64,000 bases of DNA from Vreelandella piezotolerans (GTDB lineage: Bacteria; Pseudomonadota; Gammaproteobacteria; Pseudomonadales; Halomonadaceae), in the NCBI RefSeq assembly GCF_012427705.1, contig NZ_CP048602.1:2914001-2978000 (forward strand). The letters are read 5' to 3'. Positions 48,528 through 55,954 of the stretch are shown one piece after another. Position 1 is the stretch's first letter. Each line of letters begins with the position of its first letter. Made by a program: the position numbers and the translations under genes. The notes beneath the pieces are model-generated. The model made no database searches, was not told the origin of the DNA, and worked only from the letters and a program-made list of their open reading frames with translations.

Positions 48528-48776
48528 ATGTCTCAACATGAAGCAAAACGCCGGTTACTCAGCCGTTTGAGCCGTCAGTTTGGCTACACAGCTCCCGCCC
48601 TCGCGCTGGTAGCGAGCGGTCTGGCGTTTCAAGCCCACGCTGATGAGCCAACCGACAGCATGACGAACGTTCAGCAAGCGCCCATGATGCTAGCGGAAGG
48701 TGGTGCTGAAGGCGGCGGTGAAGGCGAAAAACCAGAAGGTGAAGGAGAAGCCGAAGGCGGTGCTGAAGCCGGTTAA
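48528..48776 (+). CDS. Exported Glu/Gly-rich peptide, likely substrate of the TTL-like ligase
   Basis: An 82-residue product; AGGAG lies seven bases before ATG 48528. Residues 1-38 form a basic, amphipathic start (KRRLLSRLSRQFGY), a hydrophobic core (APALALVASGLAF) and a signal-peptidase-like AHA-DE site. A linker (39-55) follows. Residues 56-82 contain nine Glu, eleven Gly and five Ala plus one Lys and one Pro. The leader is nearly the same as that of the cytochrome at 51964. Its place directly after the ligase and the tubulin-tail-like composition point to post-translational addition of amino acids; this is inference. It is too short and simple for a homology-based function. Confidence 0.83.
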   Translation: MSQHEAKRRLLSRLSRQFGYTAPALALVASGLAFQAHADEPTDSMTNVQQAPMMLAEGGAEGGGEGEKPEGEGEAEGGAEAG

Positions 48777-48803
48777 CACTGCGCTCACTGCTTAATCCGT
48801 TGT

Positions 48804-48831
48804 GCTGAGCTGGTGCTTCGACCAGCTCAGC
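48804..48831 (+). terminator. Perfect 11-bp hairpin after the Glu/Gly-rich peptide gene
   Basis: GCTGAGCTGGT and ACCAGCTCAGC flank a GCTTCG loop. There is no T-run, and the next gene's AGGAG is six bases further on. It may protect the 3' end of the peptide message or partly terminate, so that the peptide is made in excess of the DinB-like protein. Confidence 0.6.
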
Positions 48832-48849
48832 TTATGAGGAGCCTTCGCT

Positions 48850-49407
48850 ATGCCCGTGACATCGCTGCCCGTCTCAAAATGCCAATTTCCCTGCCAACCG
48901 TTGGTTGAAGAGAACACGCTCTCGCTCACACAGCTGCAGTCGCTCGTGGCCTCTCTTGCTAGCACGTCGTATAGCCAACTATTTGGCAGCCAGTCAGTGG
49001 GCAAACATGTTCGCCACATCATAGAGCACTACCAAACGCTGCTGGCGGGATATACTAACGCACCCCATGTGGATCAGATTGATTATGAGCAGCGCCTACG
49101 AGAAGAGGCACTTGAAGAGAGTCCTGCGGTAGCCGCTAATACGATTAACGCGCTACACAGCGCTCTTCACGCATTGAATGATAAGCCCGCGGATGCCCCC
49201 TTGATACTGAACTATCCCGTTGGCCATGAAGGCCATGCGTATCCGCTCGCCTCTAGTTTAGGAAGAGAGTTGGCGTTTCTTACCAGCCATACGGTGCACC
49301 ACATGGCACTGATTCGCTTACTGTGCGACACCCTGAGTGTCACGGTACCCAAAGACTTTGGTGTTCACCCCTCCACGCTTCGCCATTGGCGGCAATGCGA
49401 TCATTAA
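48850..49407 (+). CDS. DinB-fold protein
   Basis: A 185-residue four-helix-bundle protein of the DinB/YfiT superfamily, whose members are metal-dependent thiol transferases or hydrolases; the reaction here is unknown. The usual His triad is present: VGKHVRHIIEHY near residues 57-68 and LTSHTVHHMALIRLL near 143-157. Two cysteines lie close to the start (SKCQFPC). It has AGGAG nine bases before ATG 48850 and follows the peptide gene after 73 bases with the hairpin between. It may act with the ligase or be a neighbour only. Confidence 0.78.
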   Translation: MPVTSLPVSKCQFPCQPLVEENTLSLTQLQSLVASLASTSYSQLFGSQSVGKHVRHIIEHYQTLLAGYTNAPHVDQIDYEQRLREEALEESPAVAANTINALHSALHALNDKPADAPLILNYPVGHEGHAYPLASSLGRELAFLTSHTVHHMALIRLLCDTLSVTVPKDFGVHPSTLRHWRQCDH

Positions 49408-49437
49408 ATAGAGTGTTACCAAGCTGTGATCGCGTAC

Positions 49438-49463
49438 CGCCATGGCACCGACGTGCCATGGCG
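49438..49463. terminator. Perfect 11-bp hairpin between convergent DinB and L,D-transpeptidase genes
   Basis: CGCCATGGCAC (49438-49448) and GTGCCATGGCG (49453-49463) flank CGAC. Neither side has a T-run, so termination strength is uncertain, but the position in a 71-base convergent gap fits. Confidence 0.55.
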
Positions 49464-49478
49464 CTCTATCCAGTCTCC

Positions 49479-50558
49479 TTATCCGTAAACACAATGCGTT
49501 GCACTGGCCTGGCCGATCATTTGGTAAATATCCATGTCGGTGACCGGCTCAGCGTTTTCCTCTTCAGACACATAGAGCGAGGAAAGTAACCAAATCTGGT
49601 CGTCTGATTGCTCGAACCACTGGTTCACCTTGTCGGCATCTAATAAGGCCAGCTCGTCTTCCTCGATTAACGCCTGGGAAAGCAGCAGCGCCTTAAGCGT
49701 TTCCAAAGTGGCTTGTTCATCGTCAAGGGTGTTGAACACCTGCACCACTACATCACCGTCTTGGCCACTGCCTACCTTAATGGGTTCATCAATGATATTG
49801 ACCTGCGTTCCCGTAGGCACGTTATCGAAAATTGAGCCAATGTCTTCCGGATACATCCGTATGCACCCTCGGCTGGCCCGCATGCCAATCCCGTCGGGCT
49901 GGTTGGTACCGTGGATTAAATACCCAGGTATATCCAACAAAATAGCGTGCTCACCCAGCGGATTATCTGGCCCGGGTGGCACCACAGCGGGTGCGGGCTC
50001 ACCACGCGCCGCCGCCTCTTCACGCATGGAGCGCGGCGGGTACCAAGCAGGATTTTCAAGGCGCATGGTCGTTTGTGTGATACCCAGCGGCGTATCGTAG
50101 CCATCACGCCCGATCCCGATAGGATAGGTCTCAACCCTAGGGGCTTCCCCTTGAGACACATTTGGATAGTAATAGAGCCTTAATTCCGCCACGTTGATGA
50201 CGATGCCCGTGCGTGGCACATTGGGCAGAATGTGTTGCCTGGGAATGGTGACAGCCGTTCCTTCCCCTGGCACCCACAGGCTTACATCGGGATTGGCCGC
50301 ACGGATCTCTTCGTAGCCTACTTTGTGCGTCCGAGCGATATCAATCAGCGTATCTTCTTCATTGGCAAGCACTTGATAATATTGACCGATGACATCGCCA
50401 CTGTCAGGCAGCGGATAGTGGTTATCGGGCACCGTCGTTTCCTCTGCGCTCACCCATATCGGCCATGTCAACACGCTCAGTAATGCGGCGTTACGTACCG
50501 CCGCGACACTCTGTTTCAACATCACTCGTTTTACCTTCTGACGCATAACAGCACTCAT
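49479..50558 (-). CDS. L,D-transpeptidase (YkuD/ErfK type) with LysM-like domain
   Basis: A periplasmic enzyme that forms 3-3 crosslinks in peptidoglycan or links it to lipoproteins. The 359 residues have a signal peptide (ending near VSAEE, about 38-40) and a LysM-like segment ([20 protein letters not shown], about 60-80). The YkuD domain has catalytic Cys232 in [14 protein letters not shown] and the partner His in [11 protein letters not shown]-terminal extension of about 100 acidic residues follows and is unusual in length. TAAGGAGGT-like SD sits seven bases before the ATG, which overlaps the lgt stop (ATGA), so the two are coupled. Confidence 0.92.
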   Translation of the reverse strand: MSAVMRQKVKRVMLKQSVAAVRNAALLSVLTWPIWVSAEETTVPDNHYPLPDSGDVIGQYYQVLANEEDTLIDIARTHKVGYEEIRAANPDVSLWVPGEGTAVTIPRQHILPNVPRTGIVINVAELRLYYYPNVSQGEAPRVETYPIGIGRDGYDTPLGITQTTMRLENPAWYPPRSMREEAAARGEPAPAVVPPGPDNPLGEHAILLDIPGYLIHGTNQPDGIGMRASRGCIRMYPEDIGSIFDNVPTGTQVNIIDEPIKVGSGQDGDVVVQVFNTLDDEQATLETLKALLLSQALIEEDELALLDADKVNQWFEQSDDQIWLLSSLYVSEEENAEPVTDMDIYQMIGQASATHCVYG

Positions 50559-51352
50559 TGTGTTACCTCCTTAACATTGGCAGCAGGCTGATAACGTGAC
50601 CACAGCATTAACCCCAGCCCCCCTACTATCATCGGTAGCGTAAGCGCATGACCCATGGTGACCCAGTCGAAAGCGATAAACCCAAGATGGGCATCGGGCA
50701 TACGCACAAACTCCACCGCAAAGCGGAATACGCCATAGCCGAATAGGAATGCCCCGGATAGCAATCCCCTTTGACGAGGACGACGTGATAACCAGAAGAG
50801 CACAACAAATAGCACCACTCCTTCTAGCAGCATCTCGTATAGCGCAGAGGGATGGCGTGGCTCAGGCCCTAGCTGCGGGAAGATCAGCGCCCACGGCACA
50901 TCCGTCACACGGCCCGGAAGCTCTTGATTAATAAAGTTGCCCAACCGCCCAGCGCCTAAGCCAATGGGCACAAGAAGAGCCACAAAGTCAGCGATATCGA
51001 TAAACGCCATTCGCTTTTTGCGCGCAAAAAAGAGCGCTGCCGCGATCACGCCAACGAGGCCACCATGGAAGCTCATGCCTCCATCCCATACCTGCAATAC
51101 CCACAGCGGGTCGCTTGACCACTGCTCCATGCCATAGAAAAGGGCGTATCCCAATCGGCCGCCAACAATCACGCCAACAGCGCCATAAAAAATCAGATCA
51201 CTAATGTCATCTTTACTAAGGCCCAAGTAGTCGGCACGCCAACGCCCCAACCACCATGCAGATAAGAAACCCACCACATACATTAATCCGTACCAATGAA
51301 TCACCAGTGGCCCAAGCGCCACGGCAACGGGGTCAATCGCCGGATAGTCCAT
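50555..51352 (-). CDS. lgt: Prolipoprotein diacylglyceryl transferase
   Basis: Inner-membrane enzyme that transfers diacylglycerol to the lipobox cysteine of prelipoproteins. The start is ATG 51352, with GGAG seven bases upstream (265 residues). The signature [20 protein letters not shown] is complete, and [35 protein letters not shown] and [12 protein letters not shown] are typical. Lgt is normally paired with thyA; here it is coupled to an L,D-transpeptidase and surrounded by accessory genes, so it may be a second copy. Confidence 0.94.
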   Translation of the reverse strand: MDYPAIDPVAVALGPLVIHWYGLMYVVGFLSAWWLGRWRADYLGLSKDDISDLIFYGAVGVIVGGRLGYALFYGMEQWSSDPLWVLQVWDGGMSFHGGLVGVIAAALFFARKKRMAFIDIADFVALLVPIGLGAGRLGNFINQELPGRVTDVPWALIFPQLGPEPRHPSALYEMLLEGVVLFVVLFWLSRRPRQRGLLSGAFLFGYGVFRFAVEFVRMPDAHLGFIAFDWVTMGHALTLPMIVGGLGLMLWSRYQPAANVKEVTQ

Positions 51353-51439
51353 TGCTTTCTCCGTTTTTCTAACAGGCATACCGTGATGTCACGGAGTATC
51401 TCCATGAACGCCAAGCGGTATGAAAAAGCGTTTAAGGTG

Positions 51440-51778
51440 CTAGAAAGACAAGAAAAAGCGGGGAGGTTTCTCTAATTGCTCAGGAAGGGATTGCGGGTAA
51501 GGCACCTTCATCAACCCTTGTGGGGAAGGTGTTAGCACAGGGCCTGACATCGCGCAGGCACTCGCAGGTGCAAAGGGAGAACAGGAGGCGTCGGTAGGCT
51601 CGGCGGCCTGCTCTAAGGCAGAGAGAGAAAGACAGTGGGCGTCAGCCACACTAGACACTGACACAGGCGCATCGACTAAGCAGCTGCCTTTAGCAAGGCT
51701 GCTCACACTGGCTCCTGACAGCATGACGATGACCACCATCATCATGGCAGCCAGTTGCTTAGCTAGTCCGTTACGCAT
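51440..51778 (-). CDS. Small exported protein with four cysteines
   Basis: A 112-residue product. A signal-like start has a hydrophobic core (QLAAMMMVVIVMLSGASVSSLA); the mature part has four cysteines (GSCL, DAHC, ASCS, SACA) and no charged clusters, and ends in a proline-rich PRFFLSF tail. I do not recognise the family; it resembles DUF2946-like small exported proteins in layout only. Three tandem 10-base repeats lie 70-100 bases upstream. It is transcribed in the same direction as the cytochrome gene but 185 bases from it. Confidence 0.6.
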   Translation of the reverse strand: MRNGLAKQLAAMMMVVIVMLSGASVSSLAKGSCLVDAPVSVSSVADAHCLSLSALEQAAEPTDASCSPFAPASACAMSGPVLTPSPQGLMKVPYPQSLPEQLEKPPRFFLSF

Positions 51779-51847
51779 TTTTCGCCATGTCAGCCAACCT
51801 TCGATGTCTAGCTACCAGTGTCTTTTAGCCATGCCCTCTTTACCCAA

Positions 51848-51877
51848 GCGAGCAAACGCGAGCAAACGCGAGCAAAT
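51848..51877. repeat. Three tandem 10-bp repeats upstream of the small exported protein
   Basis: GCGAGCAAAC occurs twice and GCGAGCAAAT once, head to tail without spacing, so successive copies lie one helical turn apart. This spacing suits a cooperative DNA-binding protein. On the minus strand it lies upstream of the start at 51778. Confidence 0.7.
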
Positions 51878-51963
51878 ATTCTTACCACAAAAAGAACAGT
51901 CAGTCAAAAAGGCGACTTTCAGCTCAAGTCTAAAGCCGCCCTGCATCTCTAAATCCTGCGGGT

Positions 51964-52653
51964 CTACCTATTACAGTGCCCATCTACCTCACCTGTGAAG
52001 CGTTGCTGTGCGTGCACCACATACGCCGCCAAGGCCGCTAGCTCCTCAGAATCCCAAGGGAGTGGGTCTGCTGCCATTGGCGCTACCATGCACAGTTGAA
52101 CCATTTCGTCTGCATGAACAGTCTCCATGCCAAACATGTTGGTTCCCATTGCGACGGGATGGGGGAACGGCTGCTGAAAGCTCGTTTGAAAACCGGCATC
52201 GCCTTTTGCGCCGTGGCAGCTTGCACATGAAAGGCCATTGGTGCTCAGCGAAGCATCGTTAAACAGCGCTTCACCGCGCTCGATGAGCGATGCCGGGTTA
52301 TTTCCACGCTCATCATACCGGGGCGTATAGCCGGATGGCCTTCTCACCAACGCTGCTTTAGGGTGCGAGGCTGCTTCTGCTCCACCTTCTGCTTCTCCCT
52401 CCGCTTCGGCTTCCCCTTCTGCCTCTGCCTCCGCTTCAGCACCCGCCTCGGGGCTTGCCTCCGGCGAGTGGTTGCTCGCTATCATGATGCCAGACCTGGA
52501 AGATGACACCTCCTCTGCCAGAACGGATTGTTGCTCCGTAAGTGTTTGGAACATAACGCCGCCTGCTACCAAGGCAATGGCAGGGGCAGAGTAGCAAAGC
52601 TGTTTACGCAGACGGTCAAGCAATTGGCTTCGTAGATCACGATCTAGGCGCAT
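51964..52653 (-). CDS. c-type cytochrome with RiPP-like leader and Glu/Ala/Gly-rich tract
   Basis: A 229-residue exported monohaem cytochrome. Start: ATG 52653 (AGGTG six bases upstream); a GTG at 52662 is in frame. Residues 11-36 repeat the leader of the peptide at 48528 almost exactly (shared LL-RL-Q-Y-APA-ALVA-G-FQ). Residues about 65-95 are an acidic tract of Glu, Ala and Gly. The cytochrome domain follows: haem motif CASCH (Cys143, Cys146, His147), with a candidate axial Met in TNMFGM and a late YVVHAQQRF helix. It may pass electrons in the periplasm. I infer that it is another client of the TTL-like enzyme because of the shared leader and tract. Confidence 0.85.
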   Translation of the reverse strand: MRLDRDLRSQLLDRLRKQLCYSAPAIALVAGGVMFQTLTEQQSVLAEEVSSSRSGIMIASNHSPEASPEAGAEAEAEAEGEAEAEGEAEGGAEAASHPKAALVRRPSGYTPRYDERGNNPASLIERGEALFNDASLSTNGLSCASCHGAKGDAGFQTSFQQPFPHPVAMGTNMFGMETVHADEMVQLCMVAPMAADPLPWDSEELAALAAYVVHAQQRFTGEVDGHCNR

Positions 52654-52848
52654 AGCGATCACCTGTCGATAGAATTGTTATTGGGGCATGCGCTTCTCTG
52701 TGATCGAACCATAAATATCCTTACACACGGCACGCAAAAAAGAGCATTGTCATTTTTGAACTGATTGTTCCATAATCTTACAGCATCCTGGCATGACGCC
52801 TTGCGTGATGCCTTCATCGATTTATTTATCGTACAGAAGGAGGTTGTA

Positions 52849-53403
52849 ATGGCTGATTTTCCGCTTCACACCACGGAGAGTGCTCCTGAAGCTGCCCACG
52901 CTAACTTGCAGGCTGCCGAGAAAAAAATGGGCTTTTTGCCCAACATTTTTGCCAAGATGGCAGAAGCTCCTACCCTACTGGAAGCCTACCTAACGCTTGA
53001 TGGCATCTACGCCAAAACAAGCTTGAGCCCCGTCGAGCAACAAGCGGCTTTGCTGGCCATCAGCGCGGATAACCAATGCTCTTTTTGCGTCGCAGCCCAT
53101 ACCGGCGGTATCAAAAAAGCAGGCGCGGATGATGAATTAATTAAAGACTTACGCTCTCGCAAGACCCCCAACGACGCGAAAATTGCGGCGGTGACCCGTT
53201 TTGCTCGTCATCTAAACGCACAACGCGGTTGGGCAGAACAAACAGAAATCGATGCCTTTTTAGAAGCGGGTTTTTCGCACCAGCAAATCTTAGAACTGGT
53301 CATTGCCTGTGCGTTAAAAACGCTGTCTAACTACACGAACCATGTCGCTGGAACACCACTTAACGAAGAGCTAAAGCCACTTGCTTGGAAAGCTGACACT
53401 TAA
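52849..53403 (+). CDS. AhpD-like/carboxymuconolactone-decarboxylase-family protein
   Basis: A 184-residue alkylhydroperoxidase-like protein. The start is ATG 52849 with AGAAGGAGG seven bases upstream; the frame is open 28 codons further but unsupported. The AhpD active site is present as NQCSFCVAAHTGGI (Cys-x-x-Cys followed by His). The opening ANLQAAEKKMGFLPNIFAKMAEAP is common to peroxidase-related CMD proteins. It is divergent from the cytochrome gene and 60 bases before the ECF sigma gene, which suggests a redox-stress unit. Confidence 0.88.
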   Translation: MADFPLHTTESAPEAAHANLQAAEKKMGFLPNIFAKMAEAPTLLEAYLTLDGIYAKTSLSPVEQQAALLAISADNQCSFCVAAHTGGIKKAGADDELIKDLRSRKTPNDAKIAAVTRFARHLNAQRGWAEQTEIDAFLEAGFSHQQILELVIACALKTLSNYTNHVAGTPLNEELKPLAWKADT

Positions 53404-53466
53404 ATCGATCTCTGTGGCCGCCACAGCGGCCGCTTCGATAACCGTTCTCTAGGGATACACCTGACG

Positions 53467-54033
53467 ATGACGCTGTTACCTATGGATGATCACATCGCCG
53501 CCCTGCGACCAAAACTTATTTCCTTTGCACGGTTACAGCTACGAGATCACGCGGCAGCGGAAGACATTGTTCAAGATACGCTCATCACTGCGATTGAAAA
53601 ACAAGACACCTTCAGCGGCCGATCTGCCTTTGAAACATGGGTGTTTGGGATTTTAAAAAACAAGCTTCTTGAACGAATACGATACGAACGCCGCTACATT
53701 TCATGGCAAGACGAAGAGTATAGCGACGAAGACTCCTTCGAGAACTTGTTCAAAGAAAATGGACGATGGCAAGCCGCCAGCAAACCTAAGTCCTGGGGTG
53801 AGCCTGATCAAATGTTAGAAAATGCGGCTTTCTGGCAATTGTTAGATACCTGTTTAATCGCCCTTCCTGGCAACACAGCCCGTGTTTTTACGATGCGCGA
53901 ACTCATGGATCTCACCACGCAAGAAATTTGCCAAATACTTTCGCTGAGTGAAGCGAATTGCTGGGTCATCTTACATAGAGCAAGGCTCAAATTACGTGCT
54001 TGCATTGAAAAAGGCTGGTTAATAGAGAAATGA
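53467..54033 (+). CDS. ECF-family RNA polymerase sigma factor
   Basis: A 188-residue extracytoplasmic-function sigma factor. Region 2 is HAAAEDIVQDTLITAIE with FSGRSAFETWVFGILKN; region 4 is MDLTTQEICQILSLSEANCWVILHRARLKL. The linker between them (RYISWQDEEYSDEDSFENLF) is acidic and longer than usual. Its stop overlaps the thioredoxin-like gene by four bases, and a zinc-finger protein, a plausible anti-sigma factor, comes 130 bases after that. Base composition is lower in G+C than the core genes of the window. Confidence 0.92.
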   Translation: MTLLPMDDHIAALRPKLISFARLQLRDHAAAEDIVQDTLITAIEKQDTFSGRSAFETWVFGILKNKLLERIRYERRYISWQDEEYSDEDSFENLFKENGRWQAASKPKSWGEPDQMLENAAFWQLLDTCLIALPGNTARVFTMRELMDLTTQEICQILSLSEANCWVILHRARLKLRACIEKGWLIEK

Positions 54034-54485
54034 AGAAGACGTCAAAAAAGGCAAACAAGCCGCTAAAGAAAGGCATCAAATTCCGCAAGCTGATGCGCAA
54101 ATCAGCCATCCTTCTCGCCTTCTTGGCGGTCCCCATTGCTTGGCTAATCGCTAACGAACAGTCGGCTCGACAAGAATCAGACTTGAGCATCCTGGGAAGT
54201 GGTCAGCCGGTGGCGGTACAAGTGCATGATCACAGCTGCCCACTGTGCCAACGTCTCAGAACGAATGCGGAGCAAGCGCTGAACGAAATGGAGAAGCCTC
54301 CAGCTTGGCGCATTGCAGATATCAACACAACCAGTGGTTCCGATTTTGCGCATAGATACGGAGTGGGCCACGTCACGATTCTTCTATTTGATGGGCAGGG
54401 AAATCGCCAGCAGACCATCGAAGGTGTTACTGCCTCACATGATTTACGCAGTGCTTTCGAGAAGCTTATGCAATCGAGCTACTAG
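54030..54485 (+). CDS. Membrane-anchored thioredoxin/glutaredoxin-like protein
   Basis: A 151-residue protein with a very basic N-terminus (KKTSKKANKPLKKGIKFRK), one membrane helix (about 28-45, ILLAFLAVPIAWLIA) and a periplasmic thioredoxin-like domain with active-site HDHSCPLCQRLRTNA (Cys-x-x-Cys). It overlaps the sigma gene, so it is made with it. It may sense or transmit redox state to the sigma/anti-sigma pair or reduce periplasmic disulfides, including cytochrome cysteines; neither is shown. Confidence 0.78.
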   Translation: MKKTSKKANKPLKKGIKFRKLMRKSAILLAFLAVPIAWLIANEQSARQESDLSILGSGQPVAVQVHDHSCPLCQRLRTNAEQALNEMEKPPAWRIADINTTSGSDFAHRYGVGHVTILLFDGQGNRQQTIEGVTASHDLRSAFEKLMQSSY

Positions 54486-54610
54486 AGCCAAACTTACTTA
54501 TTTGATTAATTTCAATATTATTACCAGGGAGGGCTCCAAAAATGCAAAAAGTAAACTTAAACAAACACCTTCCCAATACACCCTAAAATAACTCAATGGA
54601 GGACCCAGGT

Positions 54611-54805
54611 ATGATTATGTGCAAAGAAGCCACTCGGCTAATGTCACTGAGAATTGAGCAACCACTAACATTTCAACAAAAAACTCAGCTAGCAATTCAT
54701 CTTTCAATGTGTGGAGCATGTCGTCGCTGTGACAAGCAGTTTCGTTTTCTACACGACTCATTCAATCGCCACCCCAGTCAACTTGGCGATACTAACAAAA
54801 AATAA
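54611..54805 (+). CDS. Short zinc-finger protein, candidate anti-sigma factor
   Basis: A 64-residue protein starting ATG 54611, with GGAGG eight bases upstream. It has the zf-HC2 pattern: Cys near the start (IMCKEATRLMSLRIEQPLT) and HLSMCGACRRC, giving the His-x3-Cys-x2-Cys zinc site of soluble anti-sigma factors. It has no membrane segment, unlike most anti-sigma factors of this kind. It is the last gene of the 52.8-54.8 kb unit, followed by a terminator. Partnership with the ECF factor is inferred from neighbourhood. Confidence 0.8.
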   Translation: MIMCKEATRLMSLRIEQPLTFQQKTQLAIHLSMCGACRRCDKQFRFLHDSFNRHPSQLGDTNKK

Positions 54806-54854
54806 AGTGAAAGCATCTAGCTATTAACAAGTGACTAGATGCTTACACTTTTAA
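54804..54854 (+). terminator. Terminator after the zinc-finger gene
   Basis: AAGCATCTAG (54811-54820) pairs with CTAGATGCTT (54835-54844), extended by AAAGTG/CACTTT across one mismatch, and leads into a short T-run. It closes the sigma-factor operon. Confidence 0.85.
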
Positions 54855-54967
54855 CGATATATTACCTATACAGCCCATCACCGACGTCATGCATCAAGTC
54901 GATAACGCTAGTATTGTCAAGCCTTCCTGTTAGCGTATTGAATATAGAAACTGCCTACACTCTCTAA

Positions 54968-54996
54968 CGAAAACGCCCCCAATGAAGGGGGCGTTT
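54968..54996 (-). terminator. luxS terminator
   Basis: On the minus strand AACGCCCCC and GGGGGCGTT flank a six-base loop and are followed by TTTTCGTT. It lies 26 bases beyond the luxS stop. Confidence 0.9.
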
Positions 54997-55021
54997 GGCG
55001 TGTTAGATTAACGCCAGGGTT

Positions 55022-55489
55022 TTAAGCAAAGACCTCGGTCCATTCACTGCGCTTGGCCAGCAGGCCTTTGGCGAGTTCCTGAGCACCTTCCAAGCTGTGG
55101 CTGGCGGCCCAGCCGCACTGCATTTCGTTGCAAGCGGGCACCTCGGTGGCGGTAAGTACGTCGTTGAGGGTCTGCTCGATGATCGACAGCACGTCATTGT
55201 AATCATCGTGGTTGATCAGCGCGATGTAAAAGCCGGTCTGGCAGCCCATCGGGCTGATATCGACCACTTTATCCGTGTGATTGCGCGACATTTCCGCCAT
55301 CAAATGCTCCAGGGAGTGCAGCGCAGGCATCTCCATGTGCTCTTTGTTAGGCTGGCAGATACGTAGATCGTATTTATGGATACGGTCGCCGTTCTGGCCC
55401 TCTTTGATATCGGCCAAACGTACGTAGGGGGCTTTTACCTTGGTGTGATCCAGGTTAAAGCTTTCGACGTTCATCTTTTTCTCGGTCAT
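55022..55489 (-). CDS. luxS: S-ribosylhomocysteine lyase LuxS
   Basis: Cleaves S-ribosylhomocysteine to homocysteine and DPD, the precursor of autoinducer-2, in the activated methyl cycle. The 155 residues carry the metal ligands: [16 protein letters not shown] (His about 57 and 61) and the Cys in NEMQCGW near 125. The opening [16 protein letters not shown] matches LuxS. No pfs or luxP/lsr receptor gene is adjacent, so recycling of homocysteine may be its main role. It is separated by about 50 bases from the ABM-family gene upstream. Confidence 0.97.
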   Translation of the reverse strand: MTEKKMNVESFNLDHTKVKAPYVRLADIKEGQNGDRIHKYDLRICQPNKEHMEMPALHSLEHLMAEMSRNHTDKVVDISPMGCQTGFYIALINHDDYNDVLSIIEQTLNDVLTATEVPACNEMQCGWAASHSLEGAQELAKGLLAKRSEWTEVFA

Positions 55490-55540
55490 ATGGGCTCCAT
55501 CATCGTTCGGTTTTGGTCGCCTATTCTACACGTTGTGCCC

Positions 55541-55891
55541 TCATGACACCTTGGGCGCATCAAAATTCCACGGCTCATCGGTGTAGACGCACACGTTGGC
55601 GTCTTCGATATCGCCATCGGGCGACTCAACGTGCTGGGCGAAGAACTCTTGAATTTCTTTGCGCTGGCAGTGCGCCTCGAACTCTTCACGACTGGCCCAA
55701 ATCTCGTGAAACACGATGGGATAGCTAGTGCCCTGGGCAAACGGGTTATCGATTTGGCGGGTCACCGTGTAGTGCAGGCAGGCATCTTCGCGATGCGTAT
55801 TAGGCTCCAGGCTCTGCAGCGCTTTGAAGACGGCTTCCTCTTTACCGGCTTTGGGTTTGAAGCTTGCGATGCAGTAGATTTTTTTCGACAT
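55541..55891 (-). CDS. Antibiotic-biosynthesis-monooxygenase (ABM) family protein
   Basis: A 116-residue dimeric ferredoxin-like-fold protein. Members include quinol monooxygenase YgiN and the phospho-AI-2 isomerase LsrG. Visible features: IYCIASFKPKAGKEEAVFKAL at the start, HYTVTRQ, and VFHEIWASREEFEAHCQRKEIQEFF. The position immediately upstream of luxS on the same strand makes an AI-2-related role conceivable, but the sequence alone does not separate LsrG from other ABM proteins. Confidence 0.82.
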   Translation of the reverse strand: MSKKIYCIASFKPKAGKEEAVFKALQSLEPNTHREDACLHYTVTRQIDNPFAQGTSYPIVFHEIWASREEFEAHCQRKEIQEFFAQHVESPDGDIEDANVCVYTDEPWNFDAPKVS

Positions 55892-55954
55892 GTCGTCTTA
55901 CCCGTGATAACGAAAGCTGCCCCCATTATGGGGTCGATAGCGATGGATACCAAC

